Positions 14,547 through 23,438 of a stretch of 60,762 bases of DNA are shown here, one piece after another. The notes beneath the pieces are model-generated. The model did no database searches and was not told the DNA's origin. It was given only the letters and a program-made list of their open reading frames with translations. The stretch comes from CAG-1031 sp964556785. Lineage in GTDB: Bacteria > Bacteroidota > Bacteroidia > Bacteroidales > Muribaculaceae. The stretch lies in assembly GCA_964556785.1 (NCBI GenBank), contig CAZKXM010000001.1, positions 1 through 60,762 on the forward strand, given 5' to 3'. The position numbers and the translations under genes were made by a program. Position 1 is the first letter of the stretch. Each line of letters starts with the position of its first letter.

Positions 14547-16389
14547 TATACTGGATTGTATTGGATTGTAACATACGCTGCTCGAGCCCTTTCCTGGCGG
14601 GCGAAATCGATCCTTTGAGATACTTTTCGATCACGAGCGAACCGATAGGCACACCGAAGGCCGCTCCAAAGCCGGCATTCTCAACATACACGGCCACTGC
14701 AATCTTGGGATTGTTGAACGGAGCGAAGCCCATGAAGGCAGAGTGGTCGCGGCCGTGCGGATTCTGAGCGGTACCGGTCTTTCCGGCCACTTCAATGTCA
14801 GGCAGGTCGGCGGCACGGCATGTGCCACCAGTGACAGCCATGCGCATGCCCTGAGCCACGGCGTTGTAATGCGACGGATTGATTGTCGGCACGCGGCGAC
14901 GGGTGAATTCGCTGTCTATCACAGTATCTTCAATCTCCTTGACAACATGAGGCGTCACGAACCATCCGCGGTTTGCCACGGTGGCACAGAGGTTGGCAAT
15001 CTGCAAGGGGGTTGCGAGAATCTCGCCCTGCCCGATCGACACCGAGATGATGGTGTTGGCGCTCCAGCGGTTTTCGCCGTAGCGGTCGTTGTAGGTTTTG
15101 GAGTTGGGGAGATAGCCGCGCTTCTCACCGGGAAGGTCAATTCCCAGAGGATAGCCATAGCCCATGCTGACAAGATGGTTTTTCCAGACTTCAAACGCGT
15201 TGGCCGGATTGCCATACTTGCTGCGGCGGTCAATCATGTTCTTGAATCCCCAGCAGAAATAGGCATTGCATGATGTCTGCAGTGCAGGCATCAGGGCTAT
15301 CGGCGACGCATGCCCGTGACAGCCCACTCTAAGTCCGCCGTTGATATACCCGCGGTAACACGGATAGGTCGTGCCGAGCCCCACAATTCCCTCCTGCAGG
15401 AAAATGAGCCCCTGCGAAGGCTTGAAGGTTGATCCGGGAGGATAACCGGCCATGATTGCGCGGTCGTAAAGCGGGCGGTCGGGATCAGTGACCAGACGTG
15501 CATAGTTGCGGCCACGCTCACGACCCACAAGCAGGTTCGGATCATACGTCGGGCTTGAAACGAGACAGAGAATTTCGCCCGTTTCGGGCTCAATCGCCAC
15601 AACAGCTCCTTTTTTGTTGACCATCAGCGACTCGGCATACTGCTGGAGATCGATATCGATCGAGAGCTTCAGGTTGCGTCCGCTCACGGCTGCAATGTCG
15701 TGGCGCCCGTTTTCATAGCGGCCCTGGATTCGGCCGAGCGCGTTTCTGATATATATCTCCTGTCCCTTCTCGCCACGAAGAAATTTCTCATAGCTTTTCT
15801 CGATACCGAGGTCGCCGGTGTAGTCGCCGGGCGAGTAATAATCATCGGCCTCGATGTCCTTTTGCGAAACCTCGCGGATATTGCCCAGAACATTTGCCGC
15901 CACACTGCGGTCATACTGACGGAGAATGCGCTTCTGAATAAAGAATCCGGGGAACTTATACAGCTTCTCCTGCAAGCGCCCGTAATCCTCCATCGAGAGG
16001 TGTGTGAGCAGTCGCTGGGGTGAATACTTCGAATAGCCCGGATTGAGACGCCTGTCGCTCATGTCGGCGAAGCGGCGCCGTAGTTCCTCGGGAGTGATTG
16101 AGACGGCACGGCAAAACTCGAGGGTGTCAAACTCCTGCACGTCGCGCGGCACCAGCATGACATCAAATGCAGCCTGATTGTAAACGACAATCCGTCCCTC
16201 GCGGTCATAGATAATGCCTCGCGATGGATAAACCGTCTGACGAAGGAATGCATTTGAATCGGCCGAGTCGCGATACTTGGTGTTTAGAACCTGCAGGCTG
16301 AAAAGCCTCACCAGATAAATGCAGACTATCACGAAGATGAATCCGCCGATCACATATTTACGTTTCTCAAGCCTATAATCTTTTCTCAC
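14527..16389 (-). CDS. mrdA: Penicillin-binding protein 2
   Basis: A 620-residue transpeptidase that crosslinks peptidoglycan for rod elongation. An N-terminal membrane anchor (VIGGFIFVIVCIYLV) is followed by the pedestal domain (YPSRGIIYDREGRIVVYNQ) and the transpeptidase domain. Catalytic motifs are all present: STFK at about residues 320-323, SCN near 373-375 and KTGT at 537-540. Its start overlaps mreD by 17 bases and its end overlaps rodA by 20, so it is translated as part of the elongasome operon. Confidence 0.96.
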   Translation of the reverse strand: MRKDYRLEKRKYVIGGFIFVIVCIYLVRLFSLQVLNTKYRDSADSNAFLRQTVYPSRGIIYDREGRIVVYNQAAFDVMLVPRDVQEFDTLEFCRAVSITPEELRRRFADMSDRRLNPGYSKYSPQRLLTHLSMEDYGRLQEKLYKFPGFFIQKRILRQYDRSVAANVLGNIREVSQKDIEADDYYSPGDYTGDLGIEKSYEKFLRGEKGQEIYIRNALGRIQGRYENGRHDIAAVSGRNLKLSIDIDLQQYAESLMVNKKGAVVAIEPETGEILCLVSSPTYDPNLLVGRERGRNYARLVTDPDRPLYDRAIMAGYPPGSTFKPSQGLIFLQEGIVGLGTTYPCYRGYINGGLRVGCHGHASPIALMPALQTSCNAYFCWGFKNMIDRRSKYGNPANAFEVWKNHLVSMGYGYPLGIDLPGEKRGYLPNSKTYNDRYGENRWSANTIISVSIGQGEILATPLQIANLCATVANRGWFVTPHVVKEIEDTVIDSEFTRRRVPTINPSHYNAVAQGMRMAVTGGTCRAADLPDIEVAGKTGTAQNPHGRDHSAFMGFAPFNNPKIAVAVYVENAGFGAAFGVPIGSLVIEKYLKGSISPARKGLEQRMLQSNTIQYSGTKKH

Positions 16390-16894
16390 GCCGGTTGGAG
16401 ATAAGGCAGTCGATGCCGAACATTATAGCTACTGACAGCACTGTGCTTGATACGATACGCAACAGTAACCGCCATATGTTGAAGAATGTAAAACTCTCGA
16501 TAGTGAAAATCAGAGCGCAATAGAGGAGGGTCATTGTCAGCAGATAGCGGGCATAGACACTCCGTCCGAGCGAGTAGGCCGACGGAATCTGATCGGCCGG
16601 TTCATCGCCGCGCGACATGTAGAGCCTCAGCACGGGGCGGCGGAGCATGGCCGCTACGGTGCATGCGAGGGCGTTCATGCCGTAGGTGTCAGAAAACATA
16701 TCAACCGTCAGTCCGAGCAGAAACCCGACCGTCAGCACCCAGTTGACCGACAGATTGACCGGGAGCTTGAACAGCGCGTAGACGAAAACGATCGGCACTG
16801 CCACACCGAACAGACAGATGTGATTGAACACAACTCCCTGCACCAGGATAAGCACCAGTGTCAACACGGTCAATGTGATTGCCGACTTGTTCAT
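16373..16894 (-). CDS. mreD: Rod shape-determining protein MreD
   Basis: A 173-residue, very hydrophobic protein with about five membrane segments (for example SAITLTVLTLVLILVQGVVF and TVLSVAIMFGIDCLI). Sequence conservation in MreD is low, so the assignment rests on size, hydrophobicity and position between mreC and mrdA. The family is an integral-membrane member of the MreBCD elongation complex. Its start overlaps the mreC stop by 4 bases. Confidence 0.9.
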   Translation of the reverse strand: MNKSAITLTVLTLVLILVQGVVFNHICLFGVAVPIVFVYALFKLPVNLSVNWVLTVGFLLGLTVDMFSDTYGMNALACTVAAMLRRPVLRLYMSRGDEPADQIPSAYSLGRSVYARYLLTMTLLYCALIFTIESFTFFNIWRLLLRIVSSTVLSVAIMFGIDCLISNRREKRL

Positions 16895-17751
16895 TTCCCT
16901 TCAGGTTTGGTCTCTGATAAGTTTGTTTCAACTTCCCGAAGCTCATCGGTCATAGCGTCGACAACCACCCTAACGGTTGAAAGAGTAGAGAAATCGGTGA
17001 ACAGCTTGACCCGAAGCACATTGAAATTTCCATCGCTCTGGCTGCCTGACGATATCACCGTTCCGACAGGCACTCCCTCGGGGAAAGCTGTCGAATAACC
17101 GCTGGTTACGATCGTGTCGCCCTTCTTGAACTTTACGTGACGAGGCAACTCGCCGAGCACAGCCTCGCCAGGATCCTTGCCGTCCCACTGCAGGGTGCCG
17201 ACATATTCGCTACCCTTCACCTTGCACACCTGCCTGAAATAGGGATTCAGCACAGAGATTACGCGGGCCGTGTGGGGCCCTGTGAGGTTTACAATGCCGA
17301 CAACACCGTTGTGATCCACGACTCCCATTTCGGGCCTGACGCCGTCGAGCTCACCTTTGTGGAGTGTGATATAATTGTAGGGATGCGAGATGCTGTTGTT
17401 GATCACATCGGCTATGATGAAGCTGTAGCGCGACATCACTGAGTCAGTGGCGGTTGAGTCGGTGTAAAGCCTCAGCCGATAGTCTCTCACCTGGTCCTTA
17501 AGGCGGAGCACTTCCATCTCAAGGGCGGCGTTGCGTGCCTGCAGATCATCGTTGATATCGCGCAGGGCAAAATAGCCTGTCACGCTGTTCGACACTCCGT
17601 AGACGCTCGATGCCACCGCACCGGCCGAAGTGAGATAAACCGAATGCTGATAAGGGTTTGAGGTGAACAGAAAGACACAGCTCACTATCACATAGATAGC
17701 AAACAATATCCAGTTCGACGACCGGATCAGGAAGTTAAGTATCTCTCTCAC
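16891..17751 (-). CDS. mreC: Rod shape-determining protein MreC
   Basis: A 286-residue protein with one N-terminal membrane anchor (SNWILFAIYVIVSCVFLF), a coiled-coil stretch (DDLQARNAALEMEVLRLKDQ) and a periplasmic beta-rich domain with the family's GVVGIVNLTGPHTARVISVL and KGDTIVTSGYSTAFPEGVPV segments. MreC links cytoplasmic MreB to the periplasmic synthesis enzymes. It follows mreB by 83 bases and overlaps mreD by 4. Confidence 0.95.
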   Translation of the reverse strand: MREILNFLIRSSNWILFAIYVIVSCVFLFTSNPYQHSVYLTSAGAVASSVYGVSNSVTGYFALRDINDDLQARNAALEMEVLRLKDQVRDYRLRLYTDSTATDSVMSRYSFIIADVINNSISHPYNYITLHKGELDGVRPEMGVVDHNGVVGIVNLTGPHTARVISVLNPYFRQVCKVKGSEYVGTLQWDGKDPGEAVLGELPRHVKFKKGDTIVTSGYSTAFPEGVPVGTVISSGSQSDGNFNVLRVKLFTDFSTLSTVRVVVDAMTDELREVETNLSETKPEGK

Positions 17752-17834
17752 CTATGTTTGGAAACTCGCCGGTTAAAATCGCGGTGCCGGTTGAAGGCCC
17801 GTGGCTTGCTGAGGGCCGCTACGCCCTTATCCGG

Positions 17835-18866
17835 TCAACGGATAAGGAACGAGAAGCGATCGATGTTCTTGAGCGCCACGCCGGTGCCCTTAGCCACTGC
17901 CAGCAGAGGATCTTCGGCGGTGTGGAACTGAATGCCGATCTTGTCGGTGAGGCGCTTGTCGAGGCCGCGCAGCAGAGCGCCGCCGCCTGCGAGATAAATA
18001 CCGTTGCGCACAATATCGGAATAGAGCTCGGGAGGCGTCTGCTCAAGAGCCTGCAGCACGGCGGCCTCGATCTTGGCGATAGAGCGTTCCATAGCGTGCG
18101 AAACCTCCTGATAGCTTACGGGAACCTCCATCGGGAGAGCCGTCATCTTGTTGGGACCGTGAACGATATAGTCGGCCGGGGGATTCTCCAGCTCGGTCAG
18201 GGCCGAACCGACATGGATCTTGATCTGCTCGGCTGTGCGCTCGCCCACGCGGATGTTGTGAACGCGGCTCATGTGCTCGACAATATCGGCTGTGAGGTCG
18301 TCGCCGGCCATCGGGATCGATTTGTTGCTCACAATGCCACCCAGCGAAATCACGGCGATCTCGGTTGTGCCGCCGCCTATGTCGACAATCATGTTGCCCT
18401 CGGGTGCGAGCACATCGAGGCCTATACCGAGAGCGGCTGCCATAGGCTCATAGATCATGTAGACCTCGCGACCACCGGCATGCTCGGAGGAGTCGCGCAC
18501 GGCGCGGATCTCAACTTCGGTAGAGCCCGAAGGAATGCCGACTACCATCTTGAGCGAGGGCGAAAACCAGTTGCTCTTGGTGCTCGCCTTCTTCACGAGG
18601 CCGCGGATCATGATTTCGGCCGCGTTGAAGTCGGCGATCACACCCTTCTTGAGCGGGCGGATTGTCTCGATGCCGGGGTTTTCCTTACCCATCATCTCCT
18701 GAGCCTGATTGCCGACGGCAATAGGCTTTCCGGCGCGTTTTTCGAGCGCCACGATGGAGGGTTCGTCTATAACAATCTTATCGTTGTGGATAATGATAGT
18801 GTTGGCCGTACCAAGGTCAACAGCTATCTCCTTTGTAAGCGAAAAAAGTCCTGAAAAAAGTCCCAT
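17835..18866 (-). CDS. mreB: Rod shape-determining protein MreB
   Basis: A 343-residue bacterial actin. Motifs are phosphate 1 EIAVDLGTANTIIIHNDK near residues 13-30, phosphate 2 MIVDIGGGTTEIAVISLGG near 160-180 and the adenosine motif GIYLAGGGALLRGLDKRL near 288-305. MreB filaments organise side-wall synthesis under the inner membrane. It lies 45 bases after purH on the minus strand with no clear promoter between them, so mreB may be expressed from the purH promoter. The chosen ATG gives the usual MGLFSGLFSLTKEIAVDLG start. Confidence 0.97.
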   Translation of the reverse strand: MGLFSGLFSLTKEIAVDLGTANTIIIHNDKIVIDEPSIVALEKRAGKPIAVGNQAQEMMGKENPGIETIRPLKKGVIADFNAAEIMIRGLVKKASTKSNWFSPSLKMVVGIPSGSTEVEIRAVRDSSEHAGGREVYMIYEPMAAALGIGLDVLAPEGNMIVDIGGGTTEIAVISLGGIVSNKSIPMAGDDLTADIVEHMSRVHNIRVGERTAEQIKIHVGSALTELENPPADYIVHGPNKMTALPMEVPVSYQEVSHAMERSIAKIEAAVLQALEQTPPELYSDIVRNGIYLAGGGALLRGLDKRLTDKIGIQFHTAEDPLLAVAKGTGVALKNIDRFSFLIR

Positions 18867-18911
18867 AGGGGTTTTTGTGTGATTGTGGGAGTGAGGTTAA
18901 TTAAAAGTGGA

Positions 18912-20444
18912 TTAGTGTTTGAAATGGCGGAAGCCTGTCTTGACCATGGCAACACCGTTGGCGTTGCAAAAGTCGACCGAGTCAGTGTCACGGATCGATC
19001 CGCCGGGCTGGATAACAGCCTTAACGCCGGCCTCTGCCGCTATCTCGACACAGTCGGCGAAGGGGAAGAACGCATCGCTGGCCATAACGGCGCCATCGAG
19101 ATCGAACTCAAACGAGCGCGCCTTGGCGATGGCCTGACGCAGAGCGTCGACACGCGATGTCTGCCCCACTCCGCTGCCAATGAGCTGGCGGTTTTTGGCA
19201 AGCACGATGGCATTGCTTTTGCTGTGCTTAACGATCTTGTTGGCGAAAAGCAGATCAGCCGCCTGAGCGTCGGTAACCTTCAGTTGGGTCATGGGCTCGA
19301 GATCGTCGGTTGTTTCGATCTTATGGTCGCTGTCTTGCGCAAGCACTCCGTTAAGGCATGTGCGTATGCGGCGGGTGACAGAAGGCTGTGTTTTCTGAAC
19401 CAGTATAATGCGGTTTTTCTTCTGCTTGAGAATTTCAAGAGCCTCGGGGGTGTAAGCCGGAGCTATGATAACCTCAAAGAATATCTTGTTGATTTCATCG
19501 GCAGCAGCGGCGTCGATTTCGGCATTGGTGATCAGCACTCCGCCGAATGCACTCACAGGGTCGCCGGCAAGAGCGGCGGTCCATGCTTCGAGCACAGTGG
19601 GACGCGATGCGAGTCCGCAAGCGTTGTTGTGCTTCAGGACTGCAAACGTTGTTTCAGTGAAATCACTCATCAGGCTCACTGCCGCATCGACATCGAGCAG
19701 GTTGTTATATGAAATCTCCTTGCCGTGGAGCTGTGTGAACACCTTATTGAAATCGCCATAGAAATACCCGCGCTGATGAGGGTTCTCACCGTAGCGCATC
19801 GCCATAGCACCGTCAACAGCCTCGCGCAGGGCCACCGGCTTGCCGTCGAGCGACTCGAAATAATTGAATATCGCGCTGTCATAGCCCGACGACACCATGA
19901 AGGCATCGCGCGCGAAATCGCGGCGTTCATCGAGGGTCGAGGCGGCTCCGCGGGCTTCGAGCATTTCGCGCAGCGGCTTATACTGTGCCTTCGACGCCAC
20001 AATCACAACATCATTGTAGTTCTTGGCGGCGGCACGGATAAGCGAGATCCCGCCGATATCGATCTTTTCGATAATGTCGGGATGCGATGCCCCTGAGGCA
20101 ACCGTATCGGTAAAGGGGTAAAGGTCTACAATCACAAGATCGATGTCGGGAATATCAAATTCCTTCACCTGCCGGCTGTCGTCGGGATTGTCGCGACGAG
20201 AGAGAATTCCGCCGAACACCTTGGGATGCAGAGTTTTCACGCGACCTCCGAGAATCGACGGATAGCCTGTGAGATCTTCAACAGCCGAACATTCGTAACC
20301 GAGGCTTTCGATAAAAGAGCGCGTTCCTCCGGTCGACAGGAATTTTACGCCGTCCTTGTTGAGCAACGCGAGAATCTCTTCAAGACCATCTTTATGATAC
20401 ACCGACACCAGGGCCGTTTTTATTTTCTTGATATTGTCCGACAT
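18912..20444 (-). CDS. purH: Bifunctional AICAR transformylase/IMP cyclohydrolase
   Basis: A 510-residue enzyme for the last two steps of IMP synthesis. The IMP cyclohydrolase domain occupies about residues 1-190 (LSTGGTRSFIES, GRVKTLHPKVFGGIL, DLVIVDLYPF, IDIGGISLIRAAAKN). The AICAR transformylase domain follows (LRYGENPHQRGYFY as AMRYGENPHQRG, then LKHNNACGLA and DAFFPFADCVEIA). All expected motifs are present and length is normal. It leads a minus-strand series continuing into mreBCD-mrdA-rodA, an arrangement that could couple nucleotide supply with cell-wall growth; this is inference from gene order only. Confidence 0.96.
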   Translation of the reverse strand: MSDNIKKIKTALVSVYHKDGLEEILALLNKDGVKFLSTGGTRSFIESLGYECSAVEDLTGYPSILGGRVKTLHPKVFGGILSRRDNPDDSRQVKEFDIPDIDLVIVDLYPFTDTVASGASHPDIIEKIDIGGISLIRAAAKNYNDVVIVASKAQYKPLREMLEARGAASTLDERRDFARDAFMVSSGYDSAIFNYFESLDGKPVALREAVDGAMAMRYGENPHQRGYFYGDFNKVFTQLHGKEISYNNLLDVDAAVSLMSDFTETTFAVLKHNNACGLASRPTVLEAWTAALAGDPVSAFGGVLITNAEIDAAAADEINKIFFEVIIAPAYTPEALEILKQKKNRIILVQKTQPSVTRRIRTCLNGVLAQDSDHKIETTDDLEPMTQLKVTDAQAADLLFANKIVKHSKSNAIVLAKNRQLIGSGVGQTSRVDALRQAIAKARSFEFDLDGAVMASDAFFPFADCVEIAAEAGVKAVIQPGGSIRDTDSVDFCNANGVAMVKTGFRHFKH

Positions 20445-20476
20445 GCGAAATTGTAGGGTTTTGGAAGTTCAGATCG

Positions 20477-20484
20477 CAAAATTA
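20477..20484 (-). promoter_or_regulatory. -7 box for purH and probably the mre-rod genes
   Basis: Minus-strand TAATTTTG lies 32 bases before the purH ATG. No good TTTG is found at -33. It is the only clear -7 match upstream of the seven-kilobase purH-mreBCD-mrdA-rodA series. Confidence 0.45.
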
Positions 20485-20578
20485 CAAAACTTTGAAGAAA
20501 ACAGCACGCCGGCACTGTAAATTTTTTTGAACCGCGGGGCGCCGACTGTTGTTTTAAGAATGATAAAACTACTGAATC

Positions 20579-21076
20579 ATGGAAAAAATCGGAATATTTT
20601 ACGGTTCAACAACCGGTGTGACTGAAAATGTGGCAAAACGTCTTGCAAAACTGCTCAATGTGGCCGATGCCGACGTTTACAATGTAGCCAAGGCTGCTCC
20701 GAGCGATGTGGCACCCTACAGCCTCCTTCTGCTCGGCACATCAACATGGGGCTCGGGTGATCTTCAGGATGACTGGGAAGACTTTATCGCCGGCCTGTCA
20801 GAGTTAAGCCTTAACGGTCGCAAAGTGGCTCTTTTCGGTTGCGGCGACGAGACTATGAGCGAAACTTTCTGCAACGGTGTCGGCACGCTCTACGACCGTC
20901 TCAAGGACACAGGTGCAGAATTTGTAGGTGCATTCCCCGACGGAGTTTACGATTTCAGTCACTCGAGCGCCGACCGTGACGGCGGAGTGGCAGTAGGCCT
21001 GCTTCTTGACGAAACCAACCATCCCGACCTTACCGACGGTCGTTTGAAGGAATGGGCCACGCTCCTGAACAGATAA
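20579..21076 (+). CDS. fldA: Flavodoxin
   Basis: A 165-residue long-chain flavodoxin, an FMN-binding cytoplasmic electron carrier that can replace ferredoxin, for instance with pyruvate:ferredoxin-type enzymes. The phosphate-binding loop GSTTGVTENVAKRL begins at residue 9, the first FMN-ring loop is STWGSGDLQDDWEDF near 55-69 and the second is GCGDETMSETFCNG near 89-102. It is a single-gene unit followed by a strong terminator. The symbol is used for the family; the physiological partner is not visible here. Confidence 0.93.
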   Translation: MEKIGIFYGSTTGVTENVAKRLAKLLNVADADVYNVAKAAPSDVAPYSLLLLGTSTWGSGDLQDDWEDFIAGLSELSLNGRKVALFGCGDETMSETFCNGVGTLYDRLKDTGAEFVGAFPDGVYDFSHSSADRDGGVAVGLLLDETNHPDLTDGRLKEWATLLNR

Positions 21077-21113
21077 TTGCCAACTCTCTCTTCAATATAA
21101 ATAATAAAGAATA

Positions 21114-21150
21114 AGAGCGCATCCTCTTGCGGGGATGCGCTCTCGCTTTT
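21114..21150. terminator. Bidirectional terminator between fldA and serA
   Basis: An 11-bp stem pairs 21114-21124 (AGAGCGCATCC) with 21133-21143 (GGATGCGCTCT). CGCTTTT follows on the plus strand and CTTATTCTTTATT on the minus strand, so it can end both converging transcripts. Confidence 0.8.
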
Positions 21151-21169
21151 GATAGAATTATTTTCAGTA

Positions 21170-22090
21170 TTACTTGTTCACGCGGAAACGGGTATCGCCG
21201 TCGCGGAAGAAAGCAACGATCTGACGGGCAGCTGCAAGACCGGCATTGATGTTGGCCTCGGCTGTCTGCGCACCCATCTTCTTGGGAGTGAAGAACACAC
21301 GCTCACCGAAAGCCTCAACGAAGTCGTCGGCAGCGTCGGGACGCACATCGGCAACATACTTAAGGTCGGGACGGCGCTCCATAGCCTGCTTCAGGCCGGC
21401 CTCGTCGATCACCTCCTTGCGGGCGGTGTTGATCAGCACGCCACCCTTGGGCATGAGGCTCACGAGAGCTTCGTTGACCGAACCGCGGGTCTCGGCAGTT
21501 GCAGGGATGTGGAGCGACACATATTCATTGTCGCGGTAAAGATCCTCGACAGTGTGAACCGGTTTCACTCCGGCAGCGATCATATCCTGCTCGGAGCAGT
21601 AGGGGTCGAGCGCGCTTACTTCCATGCCGAATCCTTTTGCGATACGGGCAACGTTGCGGCCAACCTGACCGAACGCATGGATGCCGAGGCGCTTGCCTTT
21701 GAGCTCTGTACCTGCCTTGCCGTTGTAGGCATTGCGGGCCATCATCACAGCCATGCCGAACACGAGCTCGGCAACAGCGTTGGAGTTCTGACCGGGAGTG
21801 TTCTCAACAACCACACCGTGGGCAGTGGCTTCGTCGAGATCAACATTGTCGTAACCGGCACCGGCACGAACAACGATTTTGAGCTTCTTAGCCGCGTCGA
21901 GCACCTCTTTGTCAACTTTGTCGCTGCGGATAATCAGGGCATCGGCATCGGCAACGGCATCGAGGAGCTGCTGCTTGTCGGTGTATTTTTCAAGAAGTGT
22001 GAGCACGTGGCCGGCCTTCTCGACCTCGTCGCGGATACCGTCGACAGCCACAGCTGCAAAGGGCTTCTCTGTTGCTACAAGTACTTTCAT
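21170..22090 (-). CDS. serA: D-3-phosphoglycerate dehydrogenase, Lys-type
   Basis: A 306-residue enzyme oxidising 3-phosphoglycerate to phosphohydroxypyruvate, the first step of serine synthesis. The NAD-binding fold includes RLGIHAFGQVGRNVARIAKG near residues 134-153. The active-site Arg lies in NTARKEVIDE (Arg-224). The His of the usual TPH-G catalytic pair is replaced by Lys (FFTPKKMGAQTAEANINAG, Lys-270). This matches the short Bacteroidales and Entamoeba group of PGDHs, which also lack the C-terminal regulatory ACT domain, as here. serC lies 46 bases upstream and is co-oriented, so the two form a serine-synthesis operon. Confidence 0.92.
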   Translation of the reverse strand: MKVLVATEKPFAAVAVDGIRDEVEKAGHVLTLLEKYTDKQQLLDAVADADALIIRSDKVDKEVLDAAKKLKIVVRAGAGYDNVDLDEATAHGVVVENTPGQNSNAVAELVFGMAVMMARNAYNGKAGTELKGKRLGIHAFGQVGRNVARIAKGFGMEVSALDPYCSEQDMIAAGVKPVHTVEDLYRDNEYVSLHIPATAETRGSVNEALVSLMPKGGVLINTARKEVIDEAGLKQAMERRPDLKYVADVRPDAADDFVEAFGERVFFTPKKMGAQTAEANINAGLAAARQIVAFFRDGDTRFRVNK

Positions 22091-22136
22091 CGTTTTCTTG
22101 GAATTACTGATAGTGTTTACCTATGAGAGTGGTTTA

Positions 22137-23201
22137 TCAGTGCTTAGTCTGGAAGTCGGCCATAGCCTTAACGAGTTCGTCGACGCTCTCCATGGGAAGT
22201 GCGTTGTAGAGCGATGCGCGGAAGCCGCCTACGCTGCGGTGGCCCTTGATACCCACAATGCCGCGTTCGCCGGCAAACTTGATGAATTCGGGCTCGAGCT
22301 CCTTGTATTCGGGCTTCATTACGAAGCAAACATTCATGATCGAACGGTCTTCGGGACGGACAGTGCCCTGGAACATGCGGCTCGAATCGATAGCCTCATA
22401 GAGCTTGCCTGCCTTGGCAAGGTCCATCTTCTCGATAGCCTTCACACCACCGATTTCCTTGTAGTAGCGCAGGGTCATCAGAGCTGAGTAGATGGGGAGC
22501 ACGGGAGGTGTGTTGTACATCGAACCCTTCTTGACGTGGGTGCGGTAGTCGAGCATGGTGGGGATGGGACGGTCGACGTGGCCGAGGGCATCGTCCTTAA
22601 CGATCACGATAGTTGCACCTGCAGGCGCGAGGTTCTTCTGAGCGCCACCGTAGATAAGGTCATACTTGCTTACGTCAACGGGACGAGAGAAGATGTCAGA
22701 CGACATATCGCACACCATGCGCACGGGCACATCGGGATCCTTGCGGATTTCGGTGCCGTAGATGGTGTTGTTAGAGGTGTAGTGGAAATAGTCAACGTCG
22801 GCGGGAACCTTGAATTCGGGAATGAAGGTGTAGCCCTCAGCCTCCGATGAACCTACAACGTCAACCTCGCCGAAAAGACGGGCTTCCTTGATGGCGTTGT
22901 GGGCCCATGTGCCGGTGTCGAGATAAGCGGCCTTCTTCTTGAGCAGGTTGAAGGGAACCATGCAGAACTGAAGGCTTGCGCCACCGCCGAGGAAGAGCAC
23001 TGAATAGCCTTCGGGCACTTCGAGAAGTTCTTTCACGAGAGCCTGTGCTTCGTCCATAACTGCCTGAAACTCCTTGCTGCGGTGTGAAACCTCGAGGATC
23101 GACAGGCCCATATCGGCAAAATTGAGAACAGCGTCAGCTGTGTTCTTGATGGTGTACTGGCTCAGAATCGACGGGCCGGCATAAAAATTGTGTTTCTTCA
23201 T
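22137..23201 (-). CDS. serC: Phosphoserine aminotransferase
   Basis: A 354-residue PLP enzyme converting phosphohydroxypyruvate to phosphoserine; in many bacteria it also serves pyridoxal phosphate synthesis. Family signals are HNFYAGPSILSQYTI at the start, LEVSHRSKEF near 36-45, LFLGGGASLQFCMVP near 69-83 and the PLP lysine in IYGGAQKNLAPAGATIVIV (Lys-189). Length is normal. It is first in the serC-serA operon, preceded by a -7 box about 90 bases upstream and a GC-rich leader. Confidence 0.96.
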   Translation of the reverse strand: MKKHNFYAGPSILSQYTIKNTADAVLNFADMGLSILEVSHRSKEFQAVMDEAQALVKELLEVPEGYSVLFLGGGASLQFCMVPFNLLKKKAAYLDTGTWAHNAIKEARLFGEVDVVGSSEAEGYTFIPEFKVPADVDYFHYTSNNTIYGTEIRKDPDVPVRMVCDMSSDIFSRPVDVSKYDLIYGGAQKNLAPAGATIVIVKDDALGHVDRPIPTMLDYRTHVKKGSMYNTPPVLPIYSALMTLRYYKEIGGVKAIEKMDLAKAGKLYEAIDSSRMFQGTVRPEDRSIMNVCFVMKPEYKELEPEFIKFAGERGIVGIKGHRSVGGFRASLYNALPMESVDELVKAMADFQTKH

Positions 23202-23290
23202 TTCGAAAGAAATAAAATGATAATATGGTTAGTTTCTTGGTATTTAGACTCTGATAGCGAGGCGGCGGTGACGCTCCTCGTTTTCATGCG

Positions 23291-23298
23291 CAAATATA
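23291..23298 (-). promoter_or_regulatory. -7 box for serC-serA
   Basis: Minus-strand TATATTTG matches TAnnTTTG 89 bases upstream of serC. The leader between contains a small hairpin (CGAGG with CCTCG, 23258-23280) of unknown meaning. Confidence 0.5.
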
Positions 23299-23371
23299 CG
23301 TATTTTTTACCATTTATCGACAATCCCACCCCGAATTTATATGTTTTGCAACACGTTCCAACCACAGGAAT

Positions 23372-23415
23372 AAAATCGCGCCCCAAAAGCCTTGGGAGTT
23401 GCTTTCGGGGCGCGA
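23372..23415 (-). terminator. Terminator of the exported-protein gene
   Basis: The minus-strand stem TCGCGCCCC (23415-23407) pairs with GGGGCGCGA (23384-23376), with a second inner helix (AAAGC with GCTTT). TTTTA follows at 23375-23371. It lies 24 bases after the stop of the 23439-24269 gene. Confidence 0.8.
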
Positions 23416-23438
23416 GGGTGATTTTTCTGTTCAGGCTA

